A stretch of 64,000 bases of DNA. Source: Bordetella flabilis (GTDB taxonomy: Bacteria > Pseudomonadota > Gammaproteobacteria > Burkholderiales > Burkholderiaceae_B). Position 1 is the first letter of the stretch, and each line of letters starts with the position of its first letter. The stretch covers positions 4,774,001 to 4,838,000 of the forward strand of contig NZ_CP016172.1 in the NCBI RefSeq assembly GCF_001676725.1, read 5' to 3'. The notes under the pieces are model-generated. The model saw only the letters and a list, made by a program, of their open reading frames with translations. It made no database searches and was not told the origin of the DNA. Positions 8,182 through 16,265 of this stretch are shown here, one piece after another. The position numbers and the translations under genes are program-made.

Positions 8182-8894
8182 CCATGACGCCTTGGATCTC
8201 CGCCGAGAGCCTGCATGCTCACTATGGCGCCAGCCACGTACTGCGCGGCATCGACCTGGTGATCGGGCAAGGCGAAGCCGTGGGACTGCTGGGCCGCAAC
8301 GGCATGGGCAAGACCACCCTGATACGCGCGCTCGCCGGCCAGTTGCGCTGCACCGACGGGCGTATCCGCATCGCCGGCCGCGATTGCACGCGGGCCCCGG
8401 CTCATTTGCGCGCGCGCCTGGGCATTGCGTATGTGCCCGAAGGCCGTGGCATTTTTCCCAACCTGAGCGTCCGCGAAAACCTGCTGGTGGCCGCGCGGCC
8501 GGGCTTGCGCGGCCAGCGCGACTGGGATGATGCGCGCGTGCTGAGGACCTTTCCCCGCCTGCGTGAAAGACTGCATCACGGCGGCCAGCAGTTATCCGGA
8601 GGCGAACAGCAGATGCTGGCCATCGGCCGCGCCCTCATGACGAATCCCGAACTGCTGATCCTGGACGAGGCCACGGAAGGCCTGGCGCCCTTGATCGTGG
8701 CGGAACTCTGGCAGGTCATCGGGGCCATACGCGGCACCGGCATATCCGCGCTGATCGTCGACCGGAACTACCGCGCGGTGCTCGCGCACACCGACCGCTG
8801 CGTGGTCATGGAGAAAGGCCTGCTGGTGCACCAGGACGCCAGTCCGGCCCTCGCTGCGCACCCGCAGCGGCTCGAACGGCATCTGGGCATCTGA
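8178..8894 (+). CDS. ABC transporter ATP-binding protein (LivF-like)
   Basis: A 238-residue ATPase, the second nucleotide-binding subunit of the aromatic acid importer. Walker A GRNGMGKT is at 39-46, the signature is LSGGEQQMLAIGRAL, and Walker B is LLILDEATEGLAP. The start lies in an ATGA with the preceding LivG-like gene. It is the last gene of the operon that begins with bclA; 135 bases follow before the next gene, with no clear intrinsic terminator. Confidence 0.92.
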   Translation: MTMTPWISAESLHAHYGASHVLRGIDLVIGQGEAVGLLGRNGMGKTTLIRALAGQLRCTDGRIRIAGRDCTRAPAHLRARLGIAYVPEGRGIFPNLSVRENLLVAARPGLRGQRDWDDARVLRTFPRLRERLHHGGQQLSGGEQQMLAIGRALMTNPELLILDEATEGLAPLIVAELWQVIGAIRGTGISALIVDRNYRAVLAHTDRCVVMEKGLLVHQDASPALAAHPQRLERHLGI

Positions 8895-9029
8895 AGCGGC
8901 GGGCCGGCATCCCGCGCTGGCAAGTGAACGGTTTGCATCGGCCGGGTACTACTGCGCTGCCGCGCCGCCCCGCCGATCCCCCCTGTTCCGCGTATCCGGC
9001 GGCCGGACCAGACCGGAGGTGCCGTTCCC

Positions 9030-12000
9030 ATGCAAGTCGCCGTTCCTGCTTCTCCCGTTCCCGTTGCCGATCCCGCCGCATCCCGGCGACCCACCGGAGA
9101 TGACGGATCCGCCCGCCCCGATACGACGCTTGGGCGTTTCAATACAGATCAAGGCCAGGGCACGGACCGCTGCGATGCCAGCGATATGACGCGCCGCTTT
9201 GCGCAAACGCATGCCGCCAGTGCCCGCACGCCCGCTGACGCCGGGCCCGCGCCAGCGCATCCGGGATCCGGCTGCAACGCGCGCCAGCGCATTGCCAGTG
9301 TGCTGGGCGCCAGGGTGGCCGCCCAGCTGGGCTGGAACACGAACGACTACACCGCGGCCGAGCTTGCCGCGCTGGGCGAGCACCTGATCCTGGATCACGC
9401 CATGCACGGTGACGACGCCGCCGGGGCGCGCATACTCGTCGCGCTGTCCCAGGCAGCCGGCGCACTGCCGGACCGCCCTTTCGATACGCATGACCACGAC
9501 AAGCTGGCGGACCGGATCGCCGCATACCTGACCACCGAGTTCAAGGCCGAGCTGGCGGTCGCCGATGCGGCCACGCGGCTGGCACGGCTGCGCATGCCAC
9601 GTCGCCACGCGCTGGCGCGCGAACTTCTGCAGGCCATCGGGCTGGACCCCGATCGACGCGTAGACACGCCGGAACTCGTGGACCCCGACAACATCCTGGC
9701 CACCAACGCGGCAAAGACCGCGGCGGACCACTATTTCAATCGCGATGCGCTGTCGGCCGCCGATATACGCAATATGAGCGACCGCCAGCTATCCGAGGCG
9801 GCAGTCGCCGCCAGGCTGGCTGCCCTGCCCGCCTCCCTGGATGCGGAGTTCGCGCGCCGATACGACGACTACACGCGGACCGCCGCGCGGGAAACGGCCG
9901 GGCTGGTCGACGCCTGGCTTGGCTGGATCGCCAGGAAAAACGGCGTCAACCTGGATAATGCCCGCGTGGAGTTGTCGGTGGCCCACCTGCAGTACTACCG
10001 GCGCGAAGTGCTGGTATTGCGCGGCTCGGCGTTTCCGTATGACGGCCCGACATTGCGCGAGGTCGACTCGGCCGGATACATAGCCACCATCCATGCCGAT
10101 GGCCGCGAGTACCGGTACTTTCTATCCATGGCCGACGGCGGCGCCTTTCCCATACCGACCGATGCGCCGGTGGCCGACTGGGCATCGCGGCATGCAGGCA
10201 CCGTCTTCGGCGTTCCTTCAGGTTCGGCGGCCCAGCGCAACCCCGGCCAGCGCCGGCTGCGCACCCGCGTCAAGGCGGACGTCCTGGGCCAGGGCCCGCG
10301 GGCCCGGCTTACCGGCTGGCTTGCGCCCATCCTGCGCGGCGGCTTCGAGCAGGCGCGCGCCGCCGCGCGCGGCCAGACGCGGGGGGAACAGGCGGTCGAC
10401 GCACTGCTCGATCTGATTCCGTTCCGCCGGATGATCGTCTCCCTGCGCCAGGGCGATCTCCAGGGCGCCCTCATCGCGGGCGGCATAGATGTCCTGACCT
10501 TCGCCATTCCCATGCTGAGTTCGGGATTGCGGCTGGCCGCCGGCGCATCGCGCGGGCTGGTCGTGCTCGCTCGCCAGGCCGGCCGCGCCTTGGCTGCCGC
10601 GGCGGTCGAGCAGCCGGCACGCACAGCCCTGGCGGAACTGCCCGAACTGCGTTCCAGCATCAAGGCGGCCCTGGACGCAATGAACGCCACCGGCCACGCG
10701 GCGCGCGACCTGCGCCCCCTGGACTCGGAGGCCATGGCGTCGGCCTTGCGCGGCCGGTACCCGCGCCTGGCCGATGCCCTGGACCGCGCCGGCTCGCGAG
10801 TCCGGGGCAGCGGTTTGCGTGATGGCTGGTGGCGGGTCCCGTCCCAGGCCAACGCTCCGACGGGCAACGCGGGAATCGCCGCACTCCGGCAGGTATCCGC
10901 GCGCGGCGCCGACGACCGGACCCTGTCGCTGCTGCCATACGGCGACGAGAGCGGCCGCGCCTACACCCAGTTCGATCCCCTCACGCAGGAACGGCGCGGC
11001 GCGGTCCTGCTGGCCGACAGCAAGGGTTGGCTTTACGAGTCCCTGCCCGCCGACACCTTGGAACGCTATCGCGTCAGCATGCCGGATCTCCTGCGGCAGC
11101 TCGGCGCCGGCAGGCCGGGCGCCGATGGCACGCTGCAGGTCGGCGGCAAGACCTACGCGCGCATCGCCGACGACTATGTCGAGATCGCGCGCGAGCAGGC
11201 ATCCGAAACAACCCGCACGACATGGCGGGTGGTGGCCCCGTCCACGGCGCGGCGCGACATCGTGACGCATCGGCTGGTCTACGACCGCGATAAGGGCTTC
11301 TGGCGCCGCGCCGACGTGCCGGGACTCAAAGGCGGCGGCATCACGCAAAAGCGGCCTGCGTCGGACGACGGCGCGGGGGAAGCGTCGGCCCCCAGGCGCC
11401 CAGCGGGCGAGCCGCCGTTCCCGGCCCCCGTCGCGGCGCCGCCGTTGCCTTCGATCGGACCTTCCTCGATTCAGCTGGACGCGTTCCGCCAGGAACTTCA
11501 AAGCCGCATAGCGGGCACGCCCTCCGCCGCACAGCTCGACGGCGTGCGCGATCTCCTGGCCAGGTTGCAAGCCCATCCACGCGGCAAGGCAATACTCAGC
11601 GCCATGCGGGCCTACCATGAGCTGCAAGGCGAAGCCCCACGCATCGTACTGCTCGACAACCAGGGCGCCGCGGGCCTGCGGCCGACCCTGAGGCGCCCGA
11701 TGCGGGGGACGACATGGCATCTGAATCTGAACGCCGTAAAAGCCACGTCGACGGAGGCAGCCGTCCGAGAACTGGCGGCGGTCTACAACAACATGACCGG
11801 CATCCTGCAACGCGCAGACCCATTGCGCGAGGTGCTGAACGGCGGCGGCCCGCCTTTGCATGCCGAGCTGGAGACCGCCTGGACAAAATGGACGGCCGTG
11901 GAAGATATGCCCCATGCGGCGCCGGACGTGCGGGAGGCTATCGCGTCGAAGCGCCAGGCCGTCATCGAACAGTTGCGTGTCCAACTGCGCGAAGCAAGGC

Positions 12001-13859
12001 TCTACGGAGGCGTAAGAAGAGCCACGCTGGAAGCGGTGCTGCAGGGCAAGGCCAAGCTCGAGCAGATCGGCCTGGGCGTGGACCTGCCGCATGCCAGCCT
12101 TACGCAGATTCCGCCTTTGCCTGCCGATGTACACGCGCTCGACATATCGGGCAATGCCATTACCGATTGGAGCGGCCTGCCGCGCGGCCTGAAAATGCTC
12201 AAGGCCACGGAGACCGGCGGCGAGGCCGTGCTGAACCACCTGCCGGAGGGCCTGACGGAACTCGACGTCTCGCAGAATGGGCTGCGCAGCGTGCCCGCGC
12301 ACCGCGTGCCGCGGGGCCTGAAGCGCCTGGTGGCCAACAACAACGAGCTGCAGGAAGTTCCGGTCCTGCCAGACAGCGTGCAATACCTGCATTTGGGCAC
12401 CAACAATATTTCGGTCGCTCCGGATCGATGGCCCGCCGATCTCAGGATGCTGGATCTGTCCAGCAACATGCTGACGACATTCCCGGCCCAGCTGCCGGCA
12501 GGCATGATCGAGATCGACCTGTCCGACAATTGCCTGACACATATCGCGCCAGATCGCATACCTTCCCAGGTCACCACGCTGGACCTGAGCGACAACCCGG
12601 ACCTGACCGCGTTGCCACCGCTGCCGGCGACGCTGGAGAAACTGTGGATCGAGACCACCGGCTTGCGGGAATTGCCGGCGGATCTGCCGCGCGGATTGCG
12701 GGAGCTTTATGCCGGTGACCTGGGGCTGACGCGGCTCCCCGATACCTTGCCTCCCGGACTCAGGGTGCTGGGCCTGTCGGACAACGAGCTTATGCAATTA
12801 CCGCCCAATATCGTCGACCTGACGTCGTGCGAGATCTTCCTGGAAGGCAACCCGATTCCCTGGCAGAACGTGCCAGTGCCTCGCCCCGGCGAAGCCGGCC
12901 CGGTGTTCCTGCTTTCGATTTCCGGCGGACAGAAGAACATCGATTACTCCATTTCCGTCGCGCAGGCGGTACGACGCTGGCTGGACGCGCCACAGGAAGA
13001 AGCCGCGCTGCGCTGGGATGCGATCGGCCATACGTTGGAAGCCGGGTCTAGCGATGCCGCGGCCACGGCGCAGTTCCGCCGCTTTGTCGACGAACTGCGC
13101 GCCACGGCCAGCTACAAGAACGCGGACTTCCGCGCCAGCGTGCAGGAATGGCTGGTGGAACTCTCCAAGCCGGAAAGCAAGCCGCTGCTGGATCGCACCT
13201 TGCAGGCGTGTGCGACCGCCACCGAACGCTGCGACGACCGCGTCGCCCTGACCTTCAATGAACTGAAGAAGATGTGGATGCATGACAATATTCGCATCGG
13301 CCGTTACGACGGCCGGGCCGCCGACGCGGTACAGGTCATACGGCAGACGTTCCGGCTGGACAAGCTGCAGGAGATCGCCTATCGCAAGATCAAGTCCCTG
13401 GACAGGGTGGACGATGTGGAGGTCTACCTGGCCTATGTGGTCAAGCTGCGCGAGCCGCTGGAATTGTCCACGGTCGTGCCGGAGATGCGCTTCTTCCGCG
13501 AATCCGGCCTGACGCAGGCGGACCTGGACGCCGCCTTGAAGGAGGTACGCGAAGCAGAAGGCACGGGGTTCTATCGCGAGCTGGTGCTGGATGACACATG
13601 GAACGCCTATATCAAGCCCAAACTGGCGGAGCGTTACGAGCAGGCGGAAGGCAAGCTGTTGGAACTGGCGGATGCGCCTTTGCAGGAGCGGATCCGGGCG
13701 GAACTGCAACAGCGGGGGCTGGATCCCGACGACGTCGATGCGCATCGCGGGATCTCGAAGGGCGTCTGGAACGATATGAGGTATGAGGTTCTGGAGCCGT
13801 TGACGCGGGATTTCCTGACATCGCAGGGCGTTCCGGTGCCGGGGGGGGCGCCGGGATGA
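9030..13859 (+). CDS. Predicted type III effector: toxin-like N-terminus, LRRs and NEL-type E3 ubiquitin ligase
   Basis: A 1609-residue protein. The C-terminal third (about 1300-1605) matches the novel E3 ligase (NEL) family of IpaH/SspH effectors. It carries ATERCDDRVALTFNELKKMW, where Cys1401 in a Cys-x-Asp context is the expected ubiquitin-accepting cysteine. Residues about 1029-1277 hold about 11 leucine-rich repeats of 20-22 residues of the bacterial LPxxLxxLxxxxN type (LPAGMIEIDLSDNCLTHI, LPPGLRVLGLSDNELMQL). The first 1000 residues resemble the large N-terminal regions, called dermonecrotic-toxin-type, found before LRR-NEL modules in Pseudomonas; one helical stretch reads ALIAGGIDVLTFAIPMLSSG. 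There is no Sec signal peptide; the Ser/Pro/Thr/Ala-rich start suits type III export. ATG at 9030 has GGAGG 10 bases upstream. In hosts such proteins ubiquitinate defence proteins. No secretion-system or chaperone gene is in the window. Confidence 0.85.
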   Translation: MQVAVPASPVPVADPAASRRPTGDDGSARPDTTLGRFNTDQGQGTDRCDASDMTRRFAQTHAASARTPADAGPAPAHPGSGCNARQRIASVLGARVAAQLGWNTNDYTAAELAALGEHLILDHAMHGDDAAGARILVALSQAAGALPDRPFDTHDHDKLADRIAAYLTTEFKAELAVADAATRLARLRMPRRHALARELLQAIGLDPDRRVDTPELVDPDNILATNAAKTAADHYFNRDALSAADIRNMSDRQLSEAAVAARLAALPASLDAEFARRYDDYTRTAARETAGLVDAWLGWIARKNGVNLDNARVELSVAHLQYYRREVLVLRGSAFPYDGPTLREVDSAGYIATIHADGREYRYFLSMADGGAFPIPTDAPVADWASRHAGTVFGVPSGSAAQRNPGQRRLRTRVKADVLGQGPRARLTGWLAPILRGGFEQARAAARGQTRGEQAVDALLDLIPFRRMIVSLRQGDLQGALIAGGIDVLTFAIPMLSSGLRLAAGASRGLVVLARQAGRALAAAAVEQPARTALAELPELRSSIKAALDAMNATGHAARDLRPLDSEAMASALRGRYPRLADALDRAGSRVRGSGLRDGWWRVPSQANAPTGNAGIAALRQVSARGADDRTLSLLPYGDESGRAYTQFDPLTQERRGAVLLADSKGWLYESLPADTLERYRVSMPDLLRQLGAGRPGADGTLQVGGKTYARIADDYVEIAREQASETTRTTWRVVAPSTARRDIVTHRLVYDRDKGFWRRADVPGLKGGGITQKRPASDDGAGEASAPRRPAGEPPFPAPVAAPPLPSIGPSSIQLDAFRQELQSRIAGTPSAAQLDGVRDLLARLQAHPRGKAILSAMRAYHELQGEAPRIVLLDNQGAAGLRPTLRRPMRGTTWHLNLNAVKATSTEAAVRELAAVYNNMTGILQRADPLREVLNGGGPPLHAELETAWTKWTAVEDMPHAAPDVREAIASKRQAVIEQLRVQLREARLYGGVRRATLEAVLQGKAKLEQIGLGVDLPHASLTQIPPLPADVHALDISGNAITDWSGLPRGLKMLKATETGGEAVLNHLPEGLTELDVSQNGLRSVPAHRVPRGLKRLVANNNELQEVPVLPDSVQYLHLGTNNISVAPDRWPADLRMLDLSSNMLTTFPAQLPAGMIEIDLSDNCLTHIAPDRIPSQVTTLDLSDNPDLTALPPLPATLEKLWIETTGLRELPADLPRGLRELYAGDLGLTRLPDTLPPGLRVLGLSDNELMQLPPNIVDLTSCEIFLEGNPIPWQNVPVPRPGEAGPVFLLSISGGQKNIDYSISVAQAVRRWLDAPQEEAALRWDAIGHTLEAGSSDAAATAQFRRFVDELRATASYKNADFRASVQEWLVELSKPESKPLLDRTLQACATATERCDDRVALTFNELKKMWMHDNIRIGRYDGRAADAVQVIRQTFRLDKLQEIAYRKIKSLDRVDDVEVYLAYVVKLREPLELSTVVPEMRFFRESGLTQADLDAALKEVREAEGTGFYRELVLDDTWNAYIKPKLAERYEQAEGKLLELADAPLQERIRAELQQRGLDPDDVDAHRGISKGVWNDMRYEVLEPLTRDFLTSQGVPVPGGAPG

Positions 13860-13889
13860 GGGGTTGTCGGCGCCGGCGGTGATTGGTGT

Positions 13890-13940
13890 TGGGCGGGGAT
13901 CGGGGTGGGCGGAGATCGGGGTGGGCGGCGGAGATCGGGG
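13890..13940. repeat. Tandem repeat, three units of 16, 16 and 19 bases
   Basis: Units TGGGCGGGGATCGGGG (13890-13905), TGGGCGGAGATCGGGG (13906-13921) and a third with a 3-base insertion (13922-13940) follow each other without gaps, 30 bases after the effector stop codon. G-runs on one strand could form a G-quadruplex. No function is assigned. Confidence 0.85.
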
Positions 13941-13950
13941 TTCTTGATGC

Positions 13951-14215
13951 GTCCGTCGAGGGGGGCGCCTGCCGGGGCCGGCACGGTCGGGCGCTGCGGC
14001 GCGCACGCGCCGCAGACCACTTCGCTCGCTTCGTCCGGCGGCCGTTCGCTGCCGGGTTTCTTCGTGATGGGTTGCCGGCACGCCTTCCTTCAGCATCCGC
14101 TCGTTCGCCCTCTACGTGCCGTCCCCGGCAGGCGCCCCCCTCGCCGGACTCCGGCGTCTTGAATCCACGGTTGCTGGCACCGGTTGTGTTCTTGCCGCTA
14201 CGCTCCACGGCGGTG
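13951..14215 (+). repeat. Repeat element copy A with 19-bp perfect terminal inverted repeat
   Basis: The core runs 13959-14141. Its ends AGGGGGGCGCCTGCCGGGG (13959-13977) and 14123-14141 are perfect reverse complements; allowing one mismatch the arms extend to about 27 bases. Inside, CTGCGGCGCG and CGCGCCGCAG form a second hairpin near the left end. Sequence related to copy B continues beyond the right arm to about 14215 (the ATCCACGG and TTCTTGCCGCT segments). It is present again in reverse orientation at 14755-15033. Confidence 0.85.
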
Positions 14216-14240
14216 GGGGGTTGAAGAGTTTGCAGTGCCC

Positions 14241-14275
14241 GCGCCCGCACGGCCCCCAGCGGGCCGCGCGGGCGC
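14241..14275. repeat. Hairpin, 15-base arms with one mismatch
   Basis: GCGCCCGCACGGCCC (14241-14255) pairs with GGGCCGCGCGGGCGC (14261-14275) around a 5-base loop. Only one position is unpaired. There is no T tract, so a classical terminator is not supported. Confidence 0.7.
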
Positions 14276-14471
14276 TTACGCGGTGTGGGCTTGCGACGGG
14301 TTTCGACCTCGTGGGTGGGGGCGCGTCGGATGGATGGGGTTGCTGCTTCGATGGGAAGTGGGGCCGATGGAATATCCCGGCGTGCCCGCAAACCGCGCCG
14401 CGGGGTCCGCGGATTTGCTTACGCGATTGGACCTGCGACGGTGATGGCGGAGATTGCATGCGGCCGCCCGC

Positions 14472-14562
14472 GCTTGGATCGTGGCATGGCCCGGCTTGAA
14501 TTGCCGCATGGCCCGGGCTTGGATTCCCGCATGACACGGGCTTGGATTGCCGCCTGGCCAGC
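14472..14562. repeat. Tandem repeat, four units of 22-23 bases
   Basis: Units begin at 14472, 14494, 14517 and 14540 and share GCTTGGATT-CCGCATGGCCCGG with a few substitutions. They directly adjoin one another, without spacers, so this is not a CRISPR array. Confidence 0.8.
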
Positions 14563-14564
14563 GC

Positions 14565-14640
14565 CTGCTGCATCACAAGCACCTGCCGCCGACAAGCACC
14601 AGCTGCATCAAGCACCAGCTGCATCAAGCACCCGCCGCAT
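14565..14640. repeat. Short tandem repeat with 16-base units
   Basis: AGCTGCATCAAGCACC occurs twice in direct succession (14601-14616, 14617-14632). It is flanked by degenerate copies from about 14565 and after 14632. Confidence 0.75.
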
Positions 14641-14710
14641 TACACGACCGGCCGCACGTTCACCACACGCGTCGCACGACCAGCACCCGTCGCACGTCGA
14701 AGCGTGTATG

Positions 14711-14742
14711 CCGAAGTGCGGCCCCCGCGGGCCGCACTTCGG
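14711..14742. repeat. Perfect 14-bp inverted repeat, strong hairpin
   Basis: CCGAAGTGCGGCCC (14711-14724) and its exact reverse complement (14729-14742) enclose a 4-base CCGC loop. It lies between the tandem arrays and copy B. It could act as a bidirectional transcription barrier or recombination site; no T tract follows on either strand. Confidence 0.8.
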
Positions 14743-14754
14743 CGGGCGCGCCAA

Positions 14755-15033
14755 TCTCTTCCACCACACCCGGCTGCGCAACGCAGCGGCAAGAACCCAG
14801 ACGGTCGCAGCGGCCGTGGATGGAAGATGCCAGAGTCCGGCGGGGCAGTCGCCTGCCGGGGACGGCCCGTAGAGGGCGAGCGAGTGGACGCCGTAGGGAG
14901 GCGTGCCGGCAACCCATCCCCAAGCACACCACCAGCGAGCGGCCGCCGGACGAGGCCAGCGATGCGGTCTGCGGCGCCCGCGCGCCGCAGCGCCCGACCG
15001 GGACGGCACCGGCAGGCGACTGCCCCGCCGGAC
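14755..15033 (-). repeat. Repeat element copy B (inverted) with 25-bp perfect terminal inverted repeat
   Basis: The reverse-complement relative of copy A. The core is 14835-15033. The arms at 14835-14859 and 15009-15033 are perfect 25-base reverse complements containing GGGGCAGTCGCCTGCCGG. The interior matches copy A at most positions, including the paired CTGCGGCGC/GCGCCGCAG hairpin and the GGGATGGGTTGCCGGCACGCC-like segment; related sequence continues out to about 14755. The arm sequences differ between copies (GGGGCAGTCGCC versus GGGGGCGCC), yet each copy pairs perfectly with itself. Confidence 0.85.
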
Positions 15034-15122
15034 GGGATAAGAACTTGAATGCAACGACCAACAGACAACTACCACCAGACAAACCAAAAACACCGATCAA
15101 CACCCGAACCAGCAGCCCCGAA

Positions 15123-16181
15123 CTAACTCCCACTGTCTGATTCGAAAGCCGCCGCCGCCCGCCCGATGCGGTCATTCACGGCAGCCCATTCCGGCGTGCG
15201 TGGCGGCGCCTCCACCAGGATGCGCCTATAGCCCTTGCCATCCAGCTCTCGCAGCAACGCATACAGCGCCTGCGCGTACTGCATCGGTTCCGCGGCCACC
15301 GGTTGCCACACCAGCCCAGGGTCCACCTGCAGCGGACGGGGCGTATAGGCTACTGCCACGGACTGGCCGCCTTCCTCCAACCCGATGCCCACGGCCGCTG
15401 CTTCCAGTTGCTCCCGTGACACCAGAACCAGCGGCGTGTGGGGTGCATAGTGTGCCCGCAACGTTCCCGACGCGCGCGGCGCCGCCGCGTCGGGAAGCGC
15501 CGGCGCCGCGCCCAGGACGCGCGCGATGTCGGCGGCGCTTATGTGTCCGGGCCGCAGCAACACCGCGCCCAGGCCCTGGTCTGCGCGCGAAAGATCCAGG
15601 ATCGTCGACTCGATGCCCACCGCCGACGCGCCGCCTTCCAGCACCGGCATGCCCTGCGCGACTTCATCGGGAAACTCCGCGCGCACATGCTCGGCGCGCG
15701 TCGGCGACACGTGGCCGAAGCGATTCGCGGAGGGCCCCGCCACGCCGGCGTGCCCGTCCGGCCGCAGGGCGGCAAAGGCGCGCAGCAGCCGTTGCGCCAC
15801 GGGATGAGACGGGCAGCGCAGGCCGACGCTGTCCTGGCCGCCGCTTACAGCGGGATCGACGTGCGGCGCGCGTTTCAGGATCAGCGTCAGCGGCCCCGGC
15901 CAGAATGCATCGATCAGCGCTCGCGCCTGCGCGGGAATATCGGCCGCCCAATACGCCAGGTCAGCTTCCGGCGCCACATGCACGATGACGGGATGGCTCG
16001 ACGGCCTGCCCTTGGCGGCATAGATGCGCCCGACCGCCAGCGGGTTCTCCGCGTCGGCGCCCAGGCCGTACACCGTCTCGGTGGGGAACGCCACCAGGTG
16101 GCCATGCGCCAGCGCCTGCGCGGCCGCCGCGATCTGTGCGTCGGTCGCTTCGGCTGCTGCTACTGTTCGGTCGGGGGCCAT
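15123..16181 (-). CDS. tsaC: L-threonylcarbamoyladenylate synthase (Sua5/YciO/YrdC family)
   Basis: A 352-residue two-domain Sua5-type enzyme making threonylcarbamoyl-AMP from threonine, bicarbonate and ATP for the t6A37 modification of ANN-decoding tRNAs. The YrdC domain covers about residues 15-205 with FPTETVYGLGADA, the KGRPSSHP nucleotide/threonine motif and GPSANRFGHVSPT. Residues about 235-350 form the smaller Sua5 domain. It is last in the fba-purC-purE-purK-tsaC direction of reading, 84 bases after purK. Confidence 0.93.
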   Translation of the reverse strand: MAPDRTVAAAEATDAQIAAAAQALAHGHLVAFPTETVYGLGADAENPLAVGRIYAAKGRPSSHPVIVHVAPEADLAYWAADIPAQARALIDAFWPGPLTLILKRAPHVDPAVSGGQDSVGLRCPSHPVAQRLLRAFAALRPDGHAGVAGPSANRFGHVSPTRAEHVRAEFPDEVAQGMPVLEGGASAVGIESTILDLSRADQGLGAVLLRPGHISAADIARVLGAAPALPDAAAPRASGTLRAHYAPHTPLVLVSREQLEAAAVGIGLEEGGQSVAVAYTPRPLQVDPGLVWQPVAAEPMQYAQALYALLRELDGKGYRRILVEAPPRTPEWAAVNDRIGRAAAAFESDSGS

Positions 16182-16265
16182 GGGATTCCAGGTAGGGTGG
16201 ATCGGGCGTTGCGACGGTCGCCCACGAGCATCGGAAGCGACACCCGCTGCGATACCGCCCGGCGC

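Larger units (their letters stand above)
13860..15122. other. Gene-free repeat island of 1.26 kb
   Basis: No convincing gene lies between the effector gene and tsaC. The short frames here are Arg/Pro/Gly-rich and lack start signals. The stretch contains two inverted copies of an element bounded by terminal inverted repeats, three tandem arrays and two strong hairpins, each listed separately. It may be a landing site for dispersed repeats next to a transferred effector gene. Confidence 0.75.

Noticed and set aside
8895..9029. Search for a type III regulon promoter before the effector
   Set aside because: A TGAAC-like fragment is present near 8925, but no second element at a plausible spacing could be matched.
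10218..12797. An 859-codon open frame on the minus strand inside the effector gene
   Set aside because: High GC makes antisense frames long by chance. Its product is Arg/Gln/Gly-rich with no motif, whereas the plus frame shows clear LRR and NEL motifs.
14472..14640. Possible CRISPR array
   Set aside because: The units are directly adjacent without unique spacers and no cas gene is nearby; these are simple tandem repeats.
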